Source: Candidatus Kerfeldbacteria bacterium
GTDB taxonomy: Bacteria > Patescibacteriota > Patescibacteriia > Veblenbacterales > UBA10138
NCBI GenBank assembly: GCA_016217875.1
Contig: JACRFN010000133.1
Span: forward strand, 1 to 8,491
Reading direction: 5' to 3'
DNA: 8,491 bases
The translations under genes and the position numbers were made by a program. Below the pieces are notes generated by a model. That model searched no databases and was not told the origin of the DNA. It worked only from the letters and a program-made list of their open reading frames with translations. Below, in pieces: positions 1 through 6,958 of this stretch; position 1 is the stretch's first letter; every line of letters starts with the position of its first letter.

Positions 1-1151
1 GCGGCCACGGTCTTACCGTGACGAGCTCCATTGTCAATCAGCGCATCAACCGCTTCCTGCAACATACGCTTCTCATTGCGGCAGATGACTTCCGGCGCGT
101 TAAGCTCCAGCAAACGCTTGAGACGGTTGTTGCGGTTAATGACCCGCCGGTAAAGGTCGTTCAGATCCGAGGTGGCAAAACGTCCACCATCGAGCTGCAC
201 CATCGGCCGCAGGTCGGCGGGAATAACCGGCAAAATATCCAACACCATCCACTCCGGCTTAATCTTCTGGGCCTTTAAGCTTTTTAGCAATTTAAGACGA
301 CGCACCACCTTACGCTGCTTAGCTGGAACAACTGCGGCCGTTTCTGCCTCCAGCTTTTTGATCTCCTTATCCAAATCAATCCTCTCCATTAGTCGCCGCA
401 CGGCTTCGGCGCCGATACCAGCTTCAAATACCTGACCATACTTCAGGGACAAATCCTGATATTGACTTTCGGAAATCACTTGGAACATCTCGAGCTCTTT
501 GAGCTCACGGCGAGCCGTCTCGTAAGCCTGATCGAGACGCTGCAACTTTTCGGCCTTAATGGCTTCCAATGATTTATGTTCAGCTTCGTACTCACTGCCC
601 TTAAGCTTCCGCCCGGCTTCGGCTTGCAACCTTTGTCCTTCGGCTTCAATGGCCTTGCGTTTAGATTTATACTCTTGCGCCACCTGTTCCAACAAAGCCG
701 CTTTTTTGGTCTCGTCCACCTGAACTACGATAAAAGAGGCAAAATAAATGACCTTTTCCAAATCTTGTACTGAAAGTCCCAGCACCAAACCTATCTTGGA
801 AGGCACGCCGCGCAAAAACCAAATGTGCGACACGGGGCTGGCTAGTTTAATATGGCCGAAACGTTCACGCCTCACCACCGAGCGCGTTACTTCCACGCCG
901 CACTTATCGCAAATGATGCCGCGATAACGAATGCGCTTGTATTTGCCGCAATAACATTCCCAATCCTTGGTCGGCCCAAAAATGCGCTCGTCAAACAAGC
1001 CGTCTTTTTCCGGTTTCTGGGTGCGATAGTTGATGGTTTCAGGCTTCGTCACCTCGCCGTAAGACCATTTCAAAATCTGCTCCGGGCTGGCTAGTTTAAG
1101 CCTAATAGAGTCAAAATCGTGAGAAGAGAGTGATTCGCGTTCAGGAAACAT
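1..1151 (-). CDS. rpoC: DNA-directed RNA polymerase subunit beta' (N-terminal part, cut by window edge)
   Basis: Beta' subunit of RNA polymerase, the clamp and active-site half of the core enzyme. 383 codons are visible and the C-terminal remainder, including the catalytic NADFDGD motif, lies beyond position 1. The start is ATG at 1151-1149 ([10 protein letters not shown]). The N-terminal zinc ribbon is intact, with Cys at about residues 66, 68, 81 and 84 (CYCG ... CDKCGVEV). It is followed by the family blocks [14 protein letters not shown] (about 99-112), [20 protein letters not shown] (306-325) and [17 protein letters not shown] (359-375). Residues about 145-225 form a charged Lys/Glu/Ala-rich coiled coil absent from E. 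coli beta' but similar in placement to the actinobacterial insert. The start lies 10 nt after the rpoB stop with no clear Shine-Dalgarno, so translation is probably coupled to rpoB. Identification is essentially certain. Confidence 0.98.
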   Translation of the reverse strand, partial: MFPERESLSSHDFDSIRLKLASPEQILKWSYGEVTKPETINYRTQKPEKDGLFDERIFGPTKDWECYCGKYKRIRYRGIICDKCGVEVTRSVVRRERFGHIKLASPVSHIWFLRGVPSKIGLVLGLSVQDLEKVIYFASFIVVQVDETKKAALLEQVAQEYKSKRKAIEAEGQRLQAEAGRKLKGSEYEAEHKSLEAIKAEKLQRLDQAYETARRELKELEMFQVISESQYQDLSLKYGQVFEAGIGAEAVRRLMERIDLDKEIKKLEAETAAVVPAKQRKVVRRLKLLKSLKAQKIKPEWMVLDILPVIPADLRPMVQLDGGRFATSDLNDLYRRVINRNNRLKRLLELNAPEVICRNEKRMLQEAVDALIDNGARHGKTVA

Positions 1152-1161
1152 ATGACTAAAA

Positions 1162-4100
1162 TTACACCGCTACCTCGGTGCGGGGTGGCTCTGGCTTATC
1201 GGTCGGCACAATCGTGCCGTCTGCCTTCAGCAATTCCACCTCCAAGCCTAAACCTTTGAGTTCACGGATAAGAACGTTGAACGACTCGGGCACATTGCGC
1301 TTCTTAATCGGTTCACCCTTAATAATGGATTCATAAGCCTTGGACCGACCCGGTACGTCGTCTGATTTAATGGTCAAAATTTCCTGCAGGGTATGCGCCG
1401 CGCCGTAAGCTTCCAGCGCCCAAACTTCCATCTCGCCAAAGCGCTGGCCGCCGAACTGGGCCTTGCCACCCAAGGGTTGCTGTGTGACCAACGAGTAGGG
1501 GCCAATGGAACGCTGGTGAATCTTATCTTCCACCAGGTGATTAAGCTTGAGCATATAAGTAACACCCACGGTCACCTGTTCGGCAAACGGCTCACCTGTG
1601 CGCCCGTGGTACAGAGTCATCTTGCCCTGCCGCGGGAAACCGGCGCGCTCCAATTCGTCTCTGATTAATTCTTCCGGCACGCCGTCCAGAGCCGGCGTGG
1701 CTACGTAGTAACCCAAAGTCTGGGCGGCCAAACCAAGATGCGCTTCCAAAATCTGCCCAATGTTCATACGCGAGGCCACGCCTAAAGGATTCAAAATGAT
1801 GTCTACTGGGCGACCATCGGCTAAAAAGGGCATATCCTCCACCGGCACAATCTTAGAAATAACGCCTTTGTTGCCGTGCCGGCCGGCCATTTTGTCGCCC
1901 ACTTGCACCTTACGCAGCTGGGCAATCGACACCTGAATTGACTTAATGACACCAGACGGCAAGCGGTCGCCATTCTCGCGGGAGAAAATCTTAATATCAA
2001 CCACCTTACCATGTTCACCATGCTCCAAATAAAGCGAAGTGTCTCGGACATCCTTGGCCTTCTCGCCGAAAATGGCACGGAGCAATTTTTCTTCGGCCGA
2101 CAATTCAGTTTCACCCTTAGGCGTAATCTTACCCACTAAAATATCGCCCGAGGAGACCTCGGCCCCCAAACGAATTATGCCACCCTCGTCCAGATCTTTC
2201 AGCTTTTCTTCGCCCACGTTGGGAATGTCGCGAGTCACCACTTCCGGACCAAGTTTGGTATCACGCACGTCAATGGTGTAATCCTCAATGTGAATGGAAG
2301 TATAACGGTCGTCCCGCACTAGCCTCTCCGAAATGAGCACTGCATCCTCGTAATTGCCACCTTCCCAAGACATATAAGCCACTACTACATTTTGTCCCAG
2401 GGCCAGCTCGCCGTGATCAGTAGCCGCACCATCTGCCAGGATGTCGCCTGGCTTCACTGGCTGGCCCTTGGCGACCACCGGTTTCTGATTCATACAGGTA
2501 GAGGCATTGGAACGCACAAACTTGCCCAAGTTATAAACATGTATCTTGCCCTTGTCATCCTTAACCTCAATCTTGTCGCCCTGCACCACTACTACTTCGC
2601 CGGCCTCGGCAGCTAAAATGACCTGGCCTGAATCCTGAGCCGCTTTGCCTTCTACCCCCGTACCCACCAAAGGCGCTTGCGGGCTGATGCAAGGCACAGC
2701 CTGGCGTTGCATGTTGGTGCCCATCAGCGCCCGGACCGCGTCATCATGTTCCAAAAAAGGAATAATCGAAGTCGTCACCGAGACAATCTGTTTAGGAGAA
2801 ACGTCCATATAATCAACCTTGGTGCTGAAATCAATGGTCGGCTCACCGTGTTCACGAACCTCCAACCTCTCCTGCAAAAAATGCCCCCTGTCATCTAGGG
2901 GCGTGGTAGCCGCCGTCGTAATGTGCCGTTCCTCCTCAAAAGCGTCCAGCCACCGCACTTCCTGAGTCACCCGCGGCACAACCGGCACGGTAGCGCCCGG
3001 CGCAGACTTAAGTTTGCGTGCCAGCTCAGCTGTAATGGGCATACCGCTCTTACCTAAAATATGGCCGTGAGAGTCAGCTACATCGACACGCAGTGTTTCA
3101 CCCACACTAGAGGTACCGTCATTAGGCACATCATGCGCTATTTTGCGGAAGGGCGTCTCAATAAAACCATAAGTATTAACCCGGGCATAAGAGGCCAAAT
3201 GCCCGACTAAACCAATATTAGGCCCTTCGGGTGTGGCAATCGGACAAATACGTCCGTAGTGAGTGCGATGAACGTCACGCACGTCAAACCCGGCCCGCTC
3301 ACGCGACAAACCGCCGGGGCCCATGGCCGAAAGCCTACGCTTGTGTTCCAACTCGGCCAAAGGATTGGTCTGGTCCATGAACTGCGACAGTTGGGAAGAC
3401 ATGAAAAACTCCTTGATGGCGCCAATGATAGGCCGGGCGTTAATCAGCTGATTAGGCGTCAGTGTGGCGATATCCGAAGTTGACATGCGGTCCTTAATAA
3501 TGCGCTCCAAGCGAGCTAGCCCCACCCGGAATTTGTTCTGCACCAGCTCGCCCACGGCCCGGACGCGACGATTGCCCAAGTGGTCAATATCATCGGCCTG
3601 CTCTTGGCTGTGATTAAGCTTGATAATTTCCCGAATGATGGCCACTAAATCCTCCGGCCGCAGCACTCTCATCTCTTTGATGTTGGCCAGCTTTAAATTA
3701 AAACGCTGATTCAGTTTGTACCGCCCCACCCGCCCGAAATCGTAACGGGAAAAATTGAAGAACATGTTATGAATGAGCTGACGGGCGTTGTCCACGGTCG
3801 CCAAGTCCCCTGGCCTGATGCGCTTATACACCTCTATTAAACCTTCTGATTCATCTTTGGCTGTATCTTTAGCCAGTGTAGCCTCAACGTAATGGTGGTC
3901 CGAGCTAACATCAATATCCGACAACTGGGCGCGAATGGCCTCCGTGCTGCCAAAACCAAAAGCGCGCAACAGAGAAGTTACGGCCACTTTGCGCTTGCGA
4001 TCTATTTTTACCCAAATAACGTCATTGAGATCGGTTTCAAATTCCAACCAGGCCCCGCGGTTGGGAATAATTTTGGCGCCGTAATAGTGCCGCCCGCGCA

Positions 4101-4554
4101 ACAACTCCGAAGTAAAAAACACGCCGGCCGAGCGAATCAGCTGCGACACCACCACCCGCTCAATGCCGTTGACCACAAAAGTGCCGCGCGGCGTCATGAC
4201 GGGAAAATCGCCCAAATACACCTGCTGCTCCTTGATTTCGCCCGTGCGCTTGTTAACCAAACGGGTACGCACCCGCAAGGCCGCTTCAAAACTGGTATTC
4301 TTGGCGCGAGCCGTCACCTCATCAAATTTCGGTTCGTCCAAATAGTAATCCAGGAAATAAAGTTCCAGGTCGCGGCCGATAAAATCGCGAATGGGAGAAA
4401 TTTCGTCAAACAACTCTCTCAAGCCCTCGTCAAAAAACCACTGGTAGGAAGAACGCTGAATCTCTACCAAACTTGGCAAGGCCACGGCGTCTTTGGGCGG
4501 GGTAAAAGTCCGCCTGACACGCAAGTTAGGAAGTATAGCTTGCTTCACAGACAT
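1162..4554 (-). CDS. rpoB: DNA-directed RNA polymerase subunit beta
   Basis: Complete beta subunit of RNA polymerase, 1130 aa. This is shorter than the 1342 aa of E. coli, mainly because lineage-specific inserts are absent, and is typical of compact bacterial RpoB. Recognisable blocks in order: the N-terminal protrusion and lobe; the rifampicin-pocket cluster [13 protein letters not shown]...[12 protein letters not shown] (386-414); [20 protein letters not shown] (420-439); [10 protein letters not shown] (734-743) with the Glu-Asp pair near the active site; [12 protein letters not shown] (887-898) with the two catalytic-centre lysines at 888 and 896; [10 protein letters not shown] (925-934); and the C-terminal clamp block [24 protein letters not shown] (1035-1058). 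The ATG at 4554 is fixed by a strong Shine-Dalgarno 7 nt upstream. It is the first gene of an operon with rpoC. Unlike in many bacteria, no rplJ-rplL pair precedes it; a Mur ligase gene does, separated by a terminator. Unusual residues are Ala440, where the family has Glu (CPIETPEG), and Met411 in the rifampicin pocket. Confidence 0.99.
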   Translation of the reverse strand: MSVKQAILPNLRVRRTFTPPKDAVALPSLVEIQRSSYQWFFDEGLRELFDEISPIRDFIGRDLELYFLDYYLDEPKFDEVTARAKNTSFEAALRVRTRLVNKRTGEIKEQQVYLGDFPVMTPRGTFVVNGIERVVVSQLIRSAGVFFTSELLRGRHYYGAKIIPNRGAWLEFETDLNDVIWVKIDRKRKVAVTSLLRAFGFGSTEAIRAQLSDIDVSSDHHYVEATLAKDTAKDESEGLIEVYKRIRPGDLATVDNARQLIHNMFFNFSRYDFGRVGRYKLNQRFNLKLANIKEMRVLRPEDLVAIIREIIKLNHSQEQADDIDHLGNRRVRAVGELVQNKFRVGLARLERIIKDRMSTSDIATLTPNQLINARPIIGAIKEFFMSSQLSQFMDQTNPLAELEHKRRLSAMGPGGLSRERAGFDVRDVHRTHYGRICPIATPEGPNIGLVGHLASYARVNTYGFIETPFRKIAHDVPNDGTSSVGETLRVDVADSHGHILGKSGMPITAELARKLKSAPGATVPVVPRVTQEVRWLDAFEEERHITTAATTPLDDRGHFLQERLEVREHGEPTIDFSTKVDYMDVSPKQIVSVTTSIIPFLEHDDAVRALMGTNMQRQAVPCISPQAPLVGTGVEGKAAQDSGQVILAAEAGEVVVVQGDKIEVKDDKGKIHVYNLGKFVRSNASTCMNQKPVVAKGQPVKPGDILADGAATDHGELALGQNVVVAYMSWEGGNYEDAVLISERLVRDDRYTSIHIEDYTIDVRDTKLGPEVVTRDIPNVGEEKLKDLDEGGIIRLGAEVSSGDILVGKITPKGETELSAEEKLLRAIFGEKAKDVRDTSLYLEHGEHGKVVDIKIFSRENGDRLPSGVIKSIQVSIAQLRKVQVGDKMAGRHGNKGVISKIVPVEDMPFLADGRPVDIILNPLGVASRMNIGQILEAHLGLAAQTLGYYVATPALDGVPEELIRDELERAGFPRQGKMTLYHGRTGEPFAEQVTVGVTYMLKLNHLVEDKIHQRSIGPYSLVTQQPLGGKAQFGGQRFGEMEVWALEAYGAAHTLQEILTIKSDDVPGRSKAYESIIKGEPIKKRNVPESFNVLIRELKGLGLEVELLKADGTIVPTDKPEPPRTEVAV

Positions 4555-4561
4555 AAAAAAT

Positions 4562-4567
4562 CTCCTT
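4562..4567 (-). promoter_or_regulatory. Shine-Dalgarno of rpoB
   Basis: On the minus strand AAGGAG (within GGGAAGGAGA) precedes the rpoB ATG with a 7-nt, T-rich spacer. It is the only strong ribosome binding site at a start codon in the window and fixes the rpoB start. It overlaps one arm of a possible leader hairpin (AGGGAA at 4571-4566). Confidence 0.9.
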
Positions 4568-4604
4568 CCCTCGTCGGTTTCCCGGGAAACACTTAGGGAA
4601 CGAG
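4566..4604 (-). promoter_or_regulatory. Structured end of the rpoB leader with a perfect 14-bp palindrome
   Basis: The sequence at 4577-4590 is a perfect palindrome (GTTTCCCGGGAAAC) that can fold as a 5-bp stem with a CCGG loop. Around it two mutually exclusive outer pairings exist. CTCGT with ACGAG (4604-4600 with 4574-4570) leaves the Shine-Dalgarno free. TTCCCT with AGGGAA (4600-4595 with 4571-4566) covers its 5' half. This could be a translational control hairpin for rpoB, or only a stable leader structure. The pairings are visible in the sequence; the regulatory role is inference. Confidence 0.4.
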
Positions 4605-4700
4605 TTGGTTAACTCTTGAGCGAACACCGAACCAGAGCGCAAGATAGGGACGCACGATGATGAGCGCCAAAACAAAAAACAATACTTGAATTAAGTACAT
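4593..4700 (-). CDS. Possible 35-aa leader ORF upstream of rpoB (hydrophobic peptide)
   Basis: An open frame from ATG (4700-4698) to TAA (4595-4593) fills the rpoB leader and ends 38 nt before the rpoB ATG. The peptide starts [16 protein letters not shown] and continues with an Arg-containing tail ([13 protein letters not shown]), so it looks like one short membrane segment followed by positive residues. Against it: the ATG lies only 3 nt after the -10 box of the likely rpoBC promoter, so the expected transcript would start inside or after the codon; there is no Shine-Dalgarno; and a 35-codon open frame is not rare by chance. In-frame TTG (codon 7) and GTG (codon 16) are alternative starts inside the transcript. 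I do not recognise the peptide. Confidence 0.2.
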   Translation of the reverse strand: MYLIQVLFFVLALIIVRPYLALWFGVRSRVNQLVP

Positions 4701-4702
4701 GG

Positions 4703-4731
4703 AGTGTACCAGGCGGAGAAGTCTATGTCAA
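4703..4731 (-). promoter_or_regulatory. Sigma70-type promoter of rpoBC
   Basis: On the minus strand a perfect -35 TTGACA (4731-4726), a 17-bp spacer and a -10 TACACT (4708-4703, 4 of 6 consensus) lie upstream of rpoB. Predicted +1 is near 4696, giving a leader of about 140 nt. A second TTGACA lies 8 bp further upstream (4739-4734), making a tandem -35 motif, but no -10 fits it. The site lies downstream of the Mur ligase terminator, so rpoBC has its own transcription start. Confidence 0.8.
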
Positions 4732-4761
4732 GCTGTCAAGAGCTGTTGATTATTATATTTT

Positions 4762-4787
4762 AAAAAATGGCTTAACTTAGCCATTTT
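4762..4787 (-). terminator. Intrinsic terminator of the murE-like transcript
   Basis: On the minus strand a 9-bp stem (AAAATGGCT with AGCCATTTT, 4787-4779 with 4772-4764) closes a 6-nt loop and runs into six T (4767-4762). It lies about 125 nt after the Mur ligase stop and just upstream of the rpoBC promoter. The stem is AT-rich, so efficiency may be moderate. On the plus strand it gives only four T, so it points towards rpoB. Confidence 0.65.
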
Positions 4788-4816
4788 AAATTAAAATATA
4801 TTTAGTTATCCACAGG

Positions 4817-4872
4817 AAACATCAATTAACAGCAAACAATGATCAACTATCAGTAAACGACAATCAGTAAAT
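4817..4872 (+). repeat. Array of a degenerate 7-bp repeat, intergenic (about 8 units)
   Basis: Reading the plus strand in steps of seven from 4817 gives units such as AATTAAC, AGCAAAC, AATGATC, AACTATC, AGTAAAC and GACAATC. Nearly all share A/G at positions 1-2, A at position 4 or 5 and a final C (consensus about AACAATC/AGTAAAC). The period is exact over 56 bp although the units differ, which is more than an A/C-rich composition alone would give. The same unit family occurs in inverted orientation at 4889-4923 and inside the surface protein gene at 7402-7464. Confidence 0.65.
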
Positions 4873-4888
4873 GGACACCACAAACCAA

Positions 4889-4923
4889 TACTGTTGTTCA
4901 GTGTTTGTTGTTTACTGTTTGTT
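4889..4923 (-). repeat. Inverted array of the 7-bp repeat covering the murE stop codon
   Basis: On the minus strand the units are AACAAAC, AGTAAAC, AACAAAC, ACTGAAC and AACAGTA, from 4923 down to 4889. The last codons of the Mur ligase (AsnLysGln) and its TAA stop (4914-4912) are made from the first two units. The array is opposite in orientation to the one at 4817-4872. Bases 4843-4871 and 4897-4925 can pair at 23 of 29 positions across a 25-nt loop, so a transcript through both arrays could form a long hairpin behind the Mur ligase gene. Confidence 0.65.
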
Positions 4924-6234
4924 GACATACTCCAACTCCTCTTTTGCTACCTGCCTATCGTCCCAGGGTATTTTTTGCTCACCTGACACGCATAGCCATT
5001 GCTCTGAACCCTTGCCTGAAATAACTACGTAATCATTACTTTTAGCTTGTTGCAAAGCCTGTTTTATGGCCTCTCGCCTATCAGGCACCACCCACATGTC
5101 AATTTGTTCATGCTTACCCACGGCTTTAACGCCCCGGGCCACGGCCTGCATAATTATCATAGGATCTTCATCATACGGATCTTCATTAGTGACCCAAACC
5201 AGGTCAGCATAACGTCCGGCCAAACGTCCGAGTAGTTCACGCTTGGCCTTGTCACGACCGCCGCCGCAAGACCCCAGCACCGCCAGCAGACGACCGCCCC
5301 GCTGGTGCGCGGCCGGGGCCAGGGTTTGATACAAAGCCTCCAGCGACTCAGGCGTGTGAGCGTAATCAACCACCACGTCAAAGGCCTGCCCAGCCCGCAC
5401 AAACTCCAAACGTCCCGGCGCGCCAGCAAACGAAGCTAGGGCTTGCCTCGCCGCCGCCATCTCCACTCCGCAAGCCTCGGCGGCCGCCAAAGAGGCTAAA
5501 GCGTTAGCCACGTTAAACTGACCACCCAGCGGCAAAGCCACTTGATACTCGTGGTTTAGGGTAAAGCTTGACTGCTGGGCTACTAGGACCAAACCAGTTG
5601 CTGATAAAATGCGGCTAAGCCCGGACCGGATTTTGTTCTCCGTGGTGTACCCAATACTCTGGCCAGCCGGAAAATTCAAAAAGTAAGCCGCTTCTTTGTC
5701 GTCCAAATTTATAACCGAGGCCGTGGGCCGGCGGCCGCCTTGGCCCAAGCCTGCGAACAAACTGCCCTTGGCTCGGCGATAAGCCTCATAACTGCCGTGC
5801 GATTCCAAGTGCTCGGGCGCCAGGTTGGTAAACACCGCCACTTGATAAGGAATGCCGGCCTGACGTGATTGAGCCAGGCCTTCAGAAGAAGTTTCAAGCA
5901 CCAGATGAGTACAACCAGCTCTAACCATGCGCCGCAACAAACGCTGCAACTTAACCCGGCCCGGCATGGTCATTTTCAAATCATTGAGCCAAGTTTCCTG
6001 CCCGATGGCGAACTGGGCCGTGGAAATAAGCCCAGTCTGTTGCCCGGTCTGTTGCAAAATATGCCAGAGCATACAGCAGGTAGTGGACTTACCTTTAGTG
6101 CCGGTAACGCCGATAACCACCAAGCCGCGCGCGGGCAAGCCAAAAAGCAGAGCCACGGCCCACGAAGCCAGCCAGTGATACCACCAAAGAACCGGCCGTG
6201 GTACTAATCTACGCAACCAAAGTTTTAATCTCAT
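4912..6234 (-). CDS. murE: MurE-like Mur ligase (UDP-N-acetylmuramyl-tripeptide synthetase type)
   Basis: ATP-dependent Mur ligase, 440 aa, expected to add an amino acid to the UDP-MurNAc-dipeptide in the cytoplasm during peptidoglycan precursor synthesis. The ATP-binding P-loop GVTGTKGKSTT is at 42-52, ETSSEGL at 114-120, and TNLAPEHLESHGSYEAYRRAK at 136-156 carries the usual carbamylated-lysine position (Lys156). Further blocks are GGQFNVANALA (237-247), VDYAHTPESLE (289-299), GSCGGGRDKAKRELLG (321-336) and ISGKGSEQW (405-413). The N-terminal substrate-binding domain of about 100 residues in canonical MurE is missing. It is replaced by a short Arg-rich start and a hydrophobic stretch (about 15-34), possibly a membrane anchor. 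Where meso-DAP MurE has DNPR, this protein has EDPY (351-354), so the added amino acid cannot be named. The ATG at 6234 fits a promoter whose +1 falls on it. The last residues come from a 7-bp repeat array. Family is certain; exact substrate is not. Confidence 0.88.
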   Translation of the reverse strand: MRLKLWLRRLVPRPVLWWYHWLASWAVALLFGLPARGLVVIGVTGTKGKSTTCCMLWHILQQTGQQTGLISTAQFAIGQETWLNDLKMTMPGRVKLQRLLRRMVRAGCTHLVLETSSEGLAQSRQAGIPYQVAVFTNLAPEHLESHGSYEAYRRAKGSLFAGLGQGGRRPTASVINLDDKEAAYFLNFPAGQSIGYTTENKIRSGLSRILSATGLVLVAQQSSFTLNHEYQVALPLGGQFNVANALASLAAAEACGVEMAAARQALASFAGAPGRLEFVRAGQAFDVVVDYAHTPESLEALYQTLAPAAHQRGGRLLAVLGSCGGGRDKAKRELLGRLAGRYADLVWVTNEDPYDEDPMIIMQAVARGVKAVGKHEQIDMWVVPDRREAIKQALQQAKSNDYVVISGKGSEQWLCVSGEQKIPWDDRQVAKEELEYVNKQ

Positions 6235-6240
6235 GGTTCT

Positions 6241-6269
6241 AGTATAGATACTCTAAACATTTAAGCCAA
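6241..6269 (-). promoter_or_regulatory. Promoter of the murE-like gene, probably leaderless
   Basis: On the minus strand -35 TTGGCT (6269-6264), a 17-bp spacer and -10 TATACT (6246-6241, 5 of 6 consensus). The predicted +1, seven bases past the -10 box, is the A of the ATG at 6234. No Shine-Dalgarno precedes the ATG (AGAACC). Together these indicate a leaderless mRNA. Confidence 0.65.
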
Positions 6270-6346
6270 TAAAGAAGATACAAGGCACTACTAAACAATA
6301 CTATGATAACTACCATACTATTTAAAGACAAACTATCCTTCAGGCT

Positions 6347-6382
6347 ATCCGTTTTTATGTCCGGCCGGACATATTTCCGGAT
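6347..6382. repeat. Palindromic element, copy 1 (beside the Cas2/PaaX-like promoter)
   Basis: The core at 6356-6373 is a perfect 18-bp palindrome (TATGTCCGGCCGGACATA). Outside it a 4-by-4 mismatch (6352-6355 against 6374-6377) is followed by another 5 bp of pairing (ATCCG with CGGAT). Bases 6347-6373 match copy 2 (7025-7051) at 26 of 27 positions. Its right arm overlaps the -35 position of the plus-strand gene that follows, so it could be an operator. It could equally be a copy of a dispersed palindromic repeat. Confidence 0.85.
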
Positions 6383-6393
6383 TAGTAATTAAG

Positions 6394-6402
6394 TGATATA
6401 AT
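6394..6402 (+). promoter_or_regulatory. Extended -10 promoter of the Cas2/PaaX-like gene, probably leaderless
   Basis: TGATATAAT is a perfect extended -10 (TG, one base, TATAAT at 6397-6402). The expected +1 is 6409, one base before the ATG at 6410, so the mRNA would have almost no leader. The -35 position (6374-6379, TTTCCG) is poor, as is usual with an extended -10, and lies in the arm of palindrome copy 1. Confidence 0.75.
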
Positions 6403-6409
6403 TAAATAC

Positions 6410-6958
6410 ATGCCCAAGGAGGGAGCGAGTTTACCTATAACCAAAATCCTGCTGCAAGTGCTGGCCGCGGCTGGTCAGGCCGGGGTGGATTATGTCAGCA
6501 TGTTTTATCATATAAAACGTTACGGCTACGGATATATTCTAGGCGGACCCGGGTATGTGGCCGAAATGAAAAAACTGAGTGAAGCCAAAAGGTTAAAGCG
6601 AGCCTTGTGGGAACTTAAAAAATCAAAATATATTAAAGCTAAACTAATTGGTGATAGACTCGTCTACCACTTAACAGCCAAAGGAGTAGAAAAAACATTG
6701 ATTACTAAACTACGCCAATCACCTAAAAGTAAATACGGGTACACGGTGGTAATTTTTGATGTTCCGGAAAGTCAAAACTTGGTGCGGCGACAACTCCGCT
6801 GGCTATTAAGGCAAGGCGGGTTCAAAATGCTACAGCAAAGTGTATGGATAACCTCGGCTAATACTTATCCATTGCTCAAAGATTTTATTATCAAGATGAA
6901 GCTGCAGTCCTGGGTCAATGTCTTCTACGGTAACGACTTTTTGCAATTACCGAAGTAA
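6410..6958 (+). CDS. Winged-helix protein with C-terminal Cas2/PaaX-like domain
   Basis: A 182-aa protein in two parts. Residues about 10-100 look like a helix-turn-helix/winged-helix domain (ALWELKKSKYIKAKLIGDRL then VYHLTAKG). Residues about 108-178 look like the ferredoxin-like fold shared by Cas2 and the C-terminal part of PaaX regulators: YTVVIFDVPES with Asp117 at the position of the Cas2 strand-1 aspartate, then RRQLRWLLRQGGFKMLQQSV and a final hydrophobic strand. In Patescibacteria this architecture is often labelled Cas2 or PaaX. No cas1, other cas gene or CRISPR array is visible, so a CRISPR role is unsupported; a DNA-binding regulator is more likely. The start rests on the extended -10 one base upstream of position +1. 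A Shine-Dalgarno-like AAGGAGGG lies just inside the gene (6416-6423), with no start codon at a useful distance after it. The gene is alone on the plus strand, between two copies of a long palindrome, divergent from the Mur ligase and convergent with the surface protein gene. Confidence 0.8.
   Translation: MPKEGASLPITKILLQVLAAAGQAGVDYVSMFYHIKRYGYGYILGGPGYVAEMKKLSEAKRLKRALWELKKSKYIKAKLIGDRLVYHLTAKGVEKTLITKLRQSPKSKYGYTVVIFDVPESQNLVRRQLRWLLRQGGFKMLQQSVWITSANTYPLLKDFIIKMKLQSWVNVFYGNDFLQLPK

Noticed and set aside
835..1099. A 16-bp direct repeat (gggctggctagtttaa) at 835-850 and 1084-1099 inside rpoC
   Set aside because: Both copies encode the same short peptide (KLASP) in two conserved but unrelated RpoC blocks; similar codons for similar residues explain it better than a mobile or recombinogenic repeat.
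3892..4596. A 234-codon open frame on the plus strand opposite rpoB
   Set aside because: It is antisense to highly conserved rpoB codons, has no ribosome site and encodes no recognisable domain; it is a shadow of the high-GC third positions.
4681..4697. Weak hairpin (TACTT/AAGTA) followed by T-rich sequence in the rpoB leader, possible attenuator
   Set aside because: The stem is only 5 bp and AT-rich, so it is unlikely to stop transcription; it lies at or just past the predicted +1.
4806..4814. A perfect DnaA box (TTATCCACA) beside an AT-rich stretch, possible replication origin
   Set aside because: Only one perfect box and one near-match (6996-7004) are present; an origin needs a cluster, and no dnaA, dnaN or skew evidence is visible. 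A single 9-mer in 8.5 kb can easily be chance.
6416..6423. AAGGAGGG as a Shine-Dalgarno for a shorter form of the Cas2/PaaX-like protein
   Set aside because: No ATG, GTG or TTG occurs in frame within 5-12 nt downstream, so it cannot serve a start codon; it encodes Lys-Glu-Gly in the normal frame.
6410..6958. Cas2 of a CRISPR-Cas system
   Set aside because: No cas1, no effector gene and no array of spaced repeats occur in the window, and the N-terminal winged-helix half fits a PaaX-type regulator better. The two flanking palindromes are not CRISPR repeats: only two copies exist and a gene separates them.
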